Source: Cryomorphaceae bacterium 1068 (lineage in GTDB: Bacteria; Bacteroidota; Bacteroidia; Flavobacteriales_D; Cryomorphaceae). Taken from it: DNA of 64,000 bases. Location: contig JAPVXR010000001.1 of NCBI GenBank assembly GCA_027214385.1, positions 602,267 through 666,266 on the forward strand, given 5' to 3'. Each line of letters begins with the position of its first letter. Position 1 is the first letter of the stretch. Positions 61,339 through 64,000 of the stretch are shown one piece after another. Under the pieces are notes generated by a model. That model made no database searches and was not told the DNA's origin. It saw only the letters and a program-made list of their open reading frames with translations. The position numbers were made by a program, and so were the translations under genes.

Positions 61339-63237
61339 GTGAAATTGGCTTTTAAATCTTTCTTTTTCATTTTTTGCATATGCGCACTTTCTGATCTTTC
61401 GGCGCAGGTGATTGTACACGAAAGTGTACAGGATTCAATAATGGCGTCTGAGATTTCATGCTTCATCGATCATGAGGGTGACTTAACTCTGGATGAAGTA
61501 CTGGAGATGTCATTCGATAATTCGCTGGAAGAGGCAAGCGAGTACATCGCTAAGCAAAATATGAAGAGACAGTTTTGGTTCAGATTCAGCATTGAGGCAG
61601 TAGACTCAATTACTGATCCGATTGCAGTTTCCGTTCTCAGTTACTCTCGTGTTTCCGTTTTTGTGCGGAGTGGTGGAGAAACCATACGAGAACAGAAGGT
61701 AGGCTCTGAGGACATTGGTAATTACTACTTCGAAGATTACAATCAGAGAGTAGTTCCCGTGCTGTTCTCCGGGAATTCTTCCGAAATAATTGTGGCGATC
61801 AGAAACAATTCTAAAATATCCAAGACCCGTTTATTTTATGCGCGGATCGCCACCCACAAGTACTTTGATGAGTTAAAGATGAAGTACAGACCAAGCAAGG
61901 GTGGGGAAGGATACTTGTATTTGCTTTTTTGTGGGATATTGCTTTTTCAGTGTTTGTACGTACTCATCCAGTGGTATTTGGTAAGGAGGAGAGTATACTT
62001 TTACTATGTCCTGTATATTTTCTCAGTGTTTTGCTACTACTACTTACGCTTTAGTGCCTTTTACTCAGAAAACAAGGCATGGGCCGTTGTGGATGCAGCG
62101 GACATGCATAATTTCAATCACGTTTTATTAATCATCCCATCTGTTTTTTATGTCCTGTTTGCAAGTTCATTTGTGGATTTGCGAACTCGCGACAGAAAAC
62201 TTTACCGACACCTCAACTTCCTGATATTTATCTTGACTCTGTGCGTGATAGCACAGTTTTTACTTCTGTACATTCCGAATGATTACGATAAATTGACACC
62301 GGTGACTATCGCGCTCATCGTGCAAATCCCTTTCAATGTTTATGCTTTAATCCGCATTGCTCGACAAAGAAGACGAACGGCTTGGTTTCTGGTGATCGGA
62401 AGCTCTGTGGCATTCCTGTCCCATCTTCTTGCGAATATGTTACCTCTTGTTTTTGATAGTTCGGGTATGATACTAACACCTCTCGAAATCACTATGACCG
62501 GAGTGATAATAGAAGTGATCGTATTTAATAGCGGTCTGCTTTTTAAAGCAAAGGAAGCTGACTTGGAAAGAATTGAAGCTCAAAACTCTTACATCCGTGA
62601 ACTTAAAAGCAGACAATCAATCCAAACGGAGTACTCTGAGGTGCGAGATAAAATCAGCAGTGATCTGCATGATGATGTAGGCAGTTCATTAAGTAGCATT
62701 GGTATTTACAGTTATGCAGCCAAAGAAAATTTGAACGCTGGAAAGACGGATCAGGCTGCAGAGTTGCTAAAGAATATTCAGCGAAGTGCTGAAGAAACTT
62801 TGAACGCAATGAGTGATTTGGTTTGGGCTACAAATCCGAGAAACGATTCCAACGATAAACTGATAGAACGAATACGCTCTTTTGGGTATGAAATCCTTAG
62901 TGCGCGAGAATGTGTTTTCAAAGTTCAAGTTGATGATGATTTTTATCAAACCGCGTTGAATCAAGCCCAGCGTAAGAACTTGTTACTTATTTTGAAAGAG
63001 GCCATCAATAATTCTGCGAAATATTCTCATGCTACTCTAGTGGAGCTTAAAATTTCTGTCCTATCGAATTCATTTTCAGTCGTGATTTCAGACAATGGCG
63101 TTGGCTTCGATTTACAATCTTCTTCGCACGGGAATGGAATGAATACGATGAGAAAAAGAAGTACCGAACTCGGAGGTACCTTTGAGATTCGTTCTGCAAG
63201 CTCAGGGACTGAGATTAAAGTTCACATAGAGAAATAA
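61339..63237 (+). CDS. 7TM sensor histidine kinase (7TMR-DISM type) with HisKA_3 domain
   Basis: I start at the GTG at 61339, which gives a signal-like start MKLAFKSFFFIFCICALSDL; a TTG at 61324 is also in frame. The 632-residue protein has an extracytoplasmic sensor domain (about 25-180) of the 7TMR-DISM extracellular type (RQFWFRFSIEAVDS). Seven membrane helices span about 190-400, and a coiled-coil linker follows. The HisKA_3 domain has His444 in SSDLHDDVGSSLSSIGIYS. The ATPase domain has LKEAINNSAKYSHAT and ISDNGVGFD, with HGNGMNTMRKRSTELGGTFE near the end. HisKA_3 kinases pair with NarL-type regulators, as here. DISM sensors bind carbohydrate or other small extracellular ligands in some relatives. 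Confidence 0.92.
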   Translation: MKLAFKSFFFIFCICALSDLSAQVIVHESVQDSIMASEISCFIDHEGDLTLDEVLEMSFDNSLEEASEYIAKQNMKRQFWFRFSIEAVDSITDPIAVSVLSYSRVSVFVRSGGETIREQKVGSEDIGNYYFEDYNQRVVPVLFSGNSSEIIVAIRNNSKISKTRLFYARIATHKYFDELKMKYRPSKGGEGYLYLLFCGILLFQCLYVLIQWYLVRRRVYFYYVLYIFSVFCYYYLRFSAFYSENKAWAVVDAADMHNFNHVLLIIPSVFYVLFASSFVDLRTRDRKLYRHLNFLIFILTLCVIAQFLLLYIPNDYDKLTPVTIALIVQIPFNVYALIRIARQRRRTAWFLVIGSSVAFLSHLLANMLPLVFDSSGMILTPLEITMTGVIIEVIVFNSGLLFKAKEADLERIEAQNSYIRELKSRQSIQTEYSEVRDKISSDLHDDVGSSLSSIGIYSYAAKENLNAGKTDQAAELLKNIQRSAEETLNAMSDLVWATNPRNDSNDKLIERIRSFGYEILSARECVFKVQVDDDFYQTALNQAQRKNLLLILKEAINNSAKYSHATLVELKISVLSNSFSVVISDNGVGFDLQSSSHGNGMNTMRKRSTELGGTFEIRSASSGTEIKVHIEK

Positions 63238-63239
63238 AA

Positions 63240-63273
63240 AAGGCCCTGCCAAAATTTCGGCAGGGCCTTGATG
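63240..63273 (-). terminator. Terminator of the partial T9SS gene at the right end
   Basis: On the minus strand AAGGCCCTGCC and GGCAGGGCCTT pair around a GAAATTTT loop and are followed by TTTTTT. It lies between convergent genes. On the plus strand the T-tract is short, so it mainly serves the minus-strand gene. Confidence 0.8.
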
Positions 63274-63286
63274 TGGATTTGATCTG

Positions 63287-64000
63287 TTATCGAGCGATCA
63301 AAATTTTCGAAAACCTGGTTTCTATTCCATTAGTCAATCTCACAAGGTAAACTCCGTTAGGCAGACCTTCACCATCGAACTCCATTCGATAAGTTTGGCC
63401 GGTCAAGGCTTCCTGATTAAATAAAGATTGGACTGAGCGACCACTTATATCGTACACTTCTATTGTAACTCTTACGTCTTCATTTGTCTCAAAAGTTATT
63501 TGTGAAAATCCCGCTGTTGGGTTCGGGGCTACAGAAAATAATGGTGCCCATCCCGTTTGTAATTCGTAGCTGGTTGCGTTAGCAGGGCACTCTTCACGGA
63601 TTACTTCAATTGAGTTTGAAAGATCGAAGCAGTCTCCTGAGAGGTCACCCGCATTGGCACCGATTTGTGCTCCTTCAAGATTTCCACTCCAGCTTAAGTT
63701 CCAGATCAAGCATACACCCGTTCCTGCGCCTTCCAAATCAAACGGAGGTCCAGCTGGTAAGTCAAGAATGTTTAATTCGGCATCAGTGATAACCCATGCC
63801 GTATTCTGACCTTGATCACCAACCAATGTTACGTCAATCGGATCAGGAATTCCATCACCGACACAGATAGTTGTTTCATCATCCGTTGAGATTTCACCAC
63901 CATCCGTAAAGTACTCCGTCACAGGAACAGGATTGGAAAGCTCAAAGCAATCTCCCATAAGGTCATTGGCATTCAAGCCAACTTCTGCTCCTTCAATTTC
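63287..64000 (-). CDS. T9SS type A sorting domain protein, C-terminal part
   Basis: The frame is open to the window edge, so only the last 237 codons are seen. They encode the end of one and the whole of another Cys-containing module (GGEISTDDETTICVGDGIPD, GTGVCLIWNLSWSG, GDCFDLSNSIEV), then a linker and a T9SS type A sorting domain (SVAPNPTAGFSQITFE, VEVYDISGRSVQS-like strand, GVYLVRLTNGIETRFSKILI). The modules closely match those in the giant protein at 47310-47950. The full protein is therefore a secreted surface protein related to part of the giant one. It is convergent with the kinase gene. Length and N-terminal domains are unknown. Confidence 0.85.
   Translation of the reverse strand, partial: EIEGAEVGLNANDLMGDCFELSNPVPVTEYFTDGGEISTDDETTICVGDGIPDPIDVTLVGDQGQNTAWVITDAELNILDLPAGPPFDLEGAGTGVCLIWNLSWSGNLEGAQIGANAGDLSGDCFDLSNSIEVIREECPANATSYELQTGWAPLFSVAPNPTAGFSQITFETNEDVRVTIEVYDISGRSVQSLFNQEALTGQTYRMEFDGEGLPNGVYLVRLTNGIETRFSKILIAR

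Overview
The window looks like chromosomal DNA of a marine-type member of the Bacteroidota, probably a Flavobacteriales or Cryomorphaceae-like lineage. I judge this from gene content: gliding genes gldF and gldG beside dnaN, several type IX secretion (T9SS) C-terminal sorting domains, a gliding-motility-associated (CHU_C-type) C-terminus, SusC/TonB-type receptors with carboxypeptidase-regulatory N-termini, a LytS/LytTR pair, DUF1800/DUF1501 genes and an imelysin. Perfect or near-perfect copies of the Bacteroidota -7 promoter motif TAnnTTTG precede many genes. Strong Shine-Dalgarno sequences are mostly absent. No rRNA, tRNA, CRISPR array, transposase or phage gene was seen.

Layout. 1-1.7 kb: a truncated Cys/Met-metabolism PLP enzyme divergent from an Lrp/AsnC regulator, then a small membrane-anchored protein. 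1.7-5.7 kb: a minus-strand operon DUF1800 - DUF1501 (Tat signal) - discoidin-like T9SS protein. 5.9-11.4 kb: a glycosyltransferase, a LytS/LytTR two-component pair and a divergent TonB-dependent receptor. 11.5-15.3 kb: a translationally coupled DASS anion symporter and non-canonical NRAMP-like transporter, a membrane protein and a YdeI-like protein. 15.4-22.7 kb: a secreted M43-type metalloprotease, a sodium:solute symporter, two paralogous lipoproteins, a KAS III enzyme and an FkbM methyltransferase. 22.7-29.4 kb: a repeat-rich spacer, a CHU_C protein and a 1264-residue T9SS protein. 29.6-37.7 kb: uvrB, two small genes, gldF-gldG-DUF4340-like, dnaN and a CsaA-like protein. 37.8-44.1 kb: a minus-strand cluster DUF4856 lipoprotein - imelysin - HTTM protein - TonB receptor, probably for metal uptake.

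44.9-60.4 kb is one 15.4-kb gene for a secreted 5145-residue modular protein. Its N-terminal third holds about 35 beta-propeller-like repeats, arranged first as a four-repeat and then as a three-repeat super-module. SprB-like, thrombospondin-3-like and CARDB-like modules, three large propeller-like modules and a T9SS sorting domain follow. A NarL-type response regulator and a 7TM sensor kinase lie divergent from it. Beyond them sits another T9SS gene, cut by the window end, that shares a distinctive domain with the giant protein. This locus is the best candidate here for an undescribed regulated surface system.

Two spacers carry copies of a short repeat whose palindromic core changes on both arms while still pairing, which makes it a second candidate for something undescribed.
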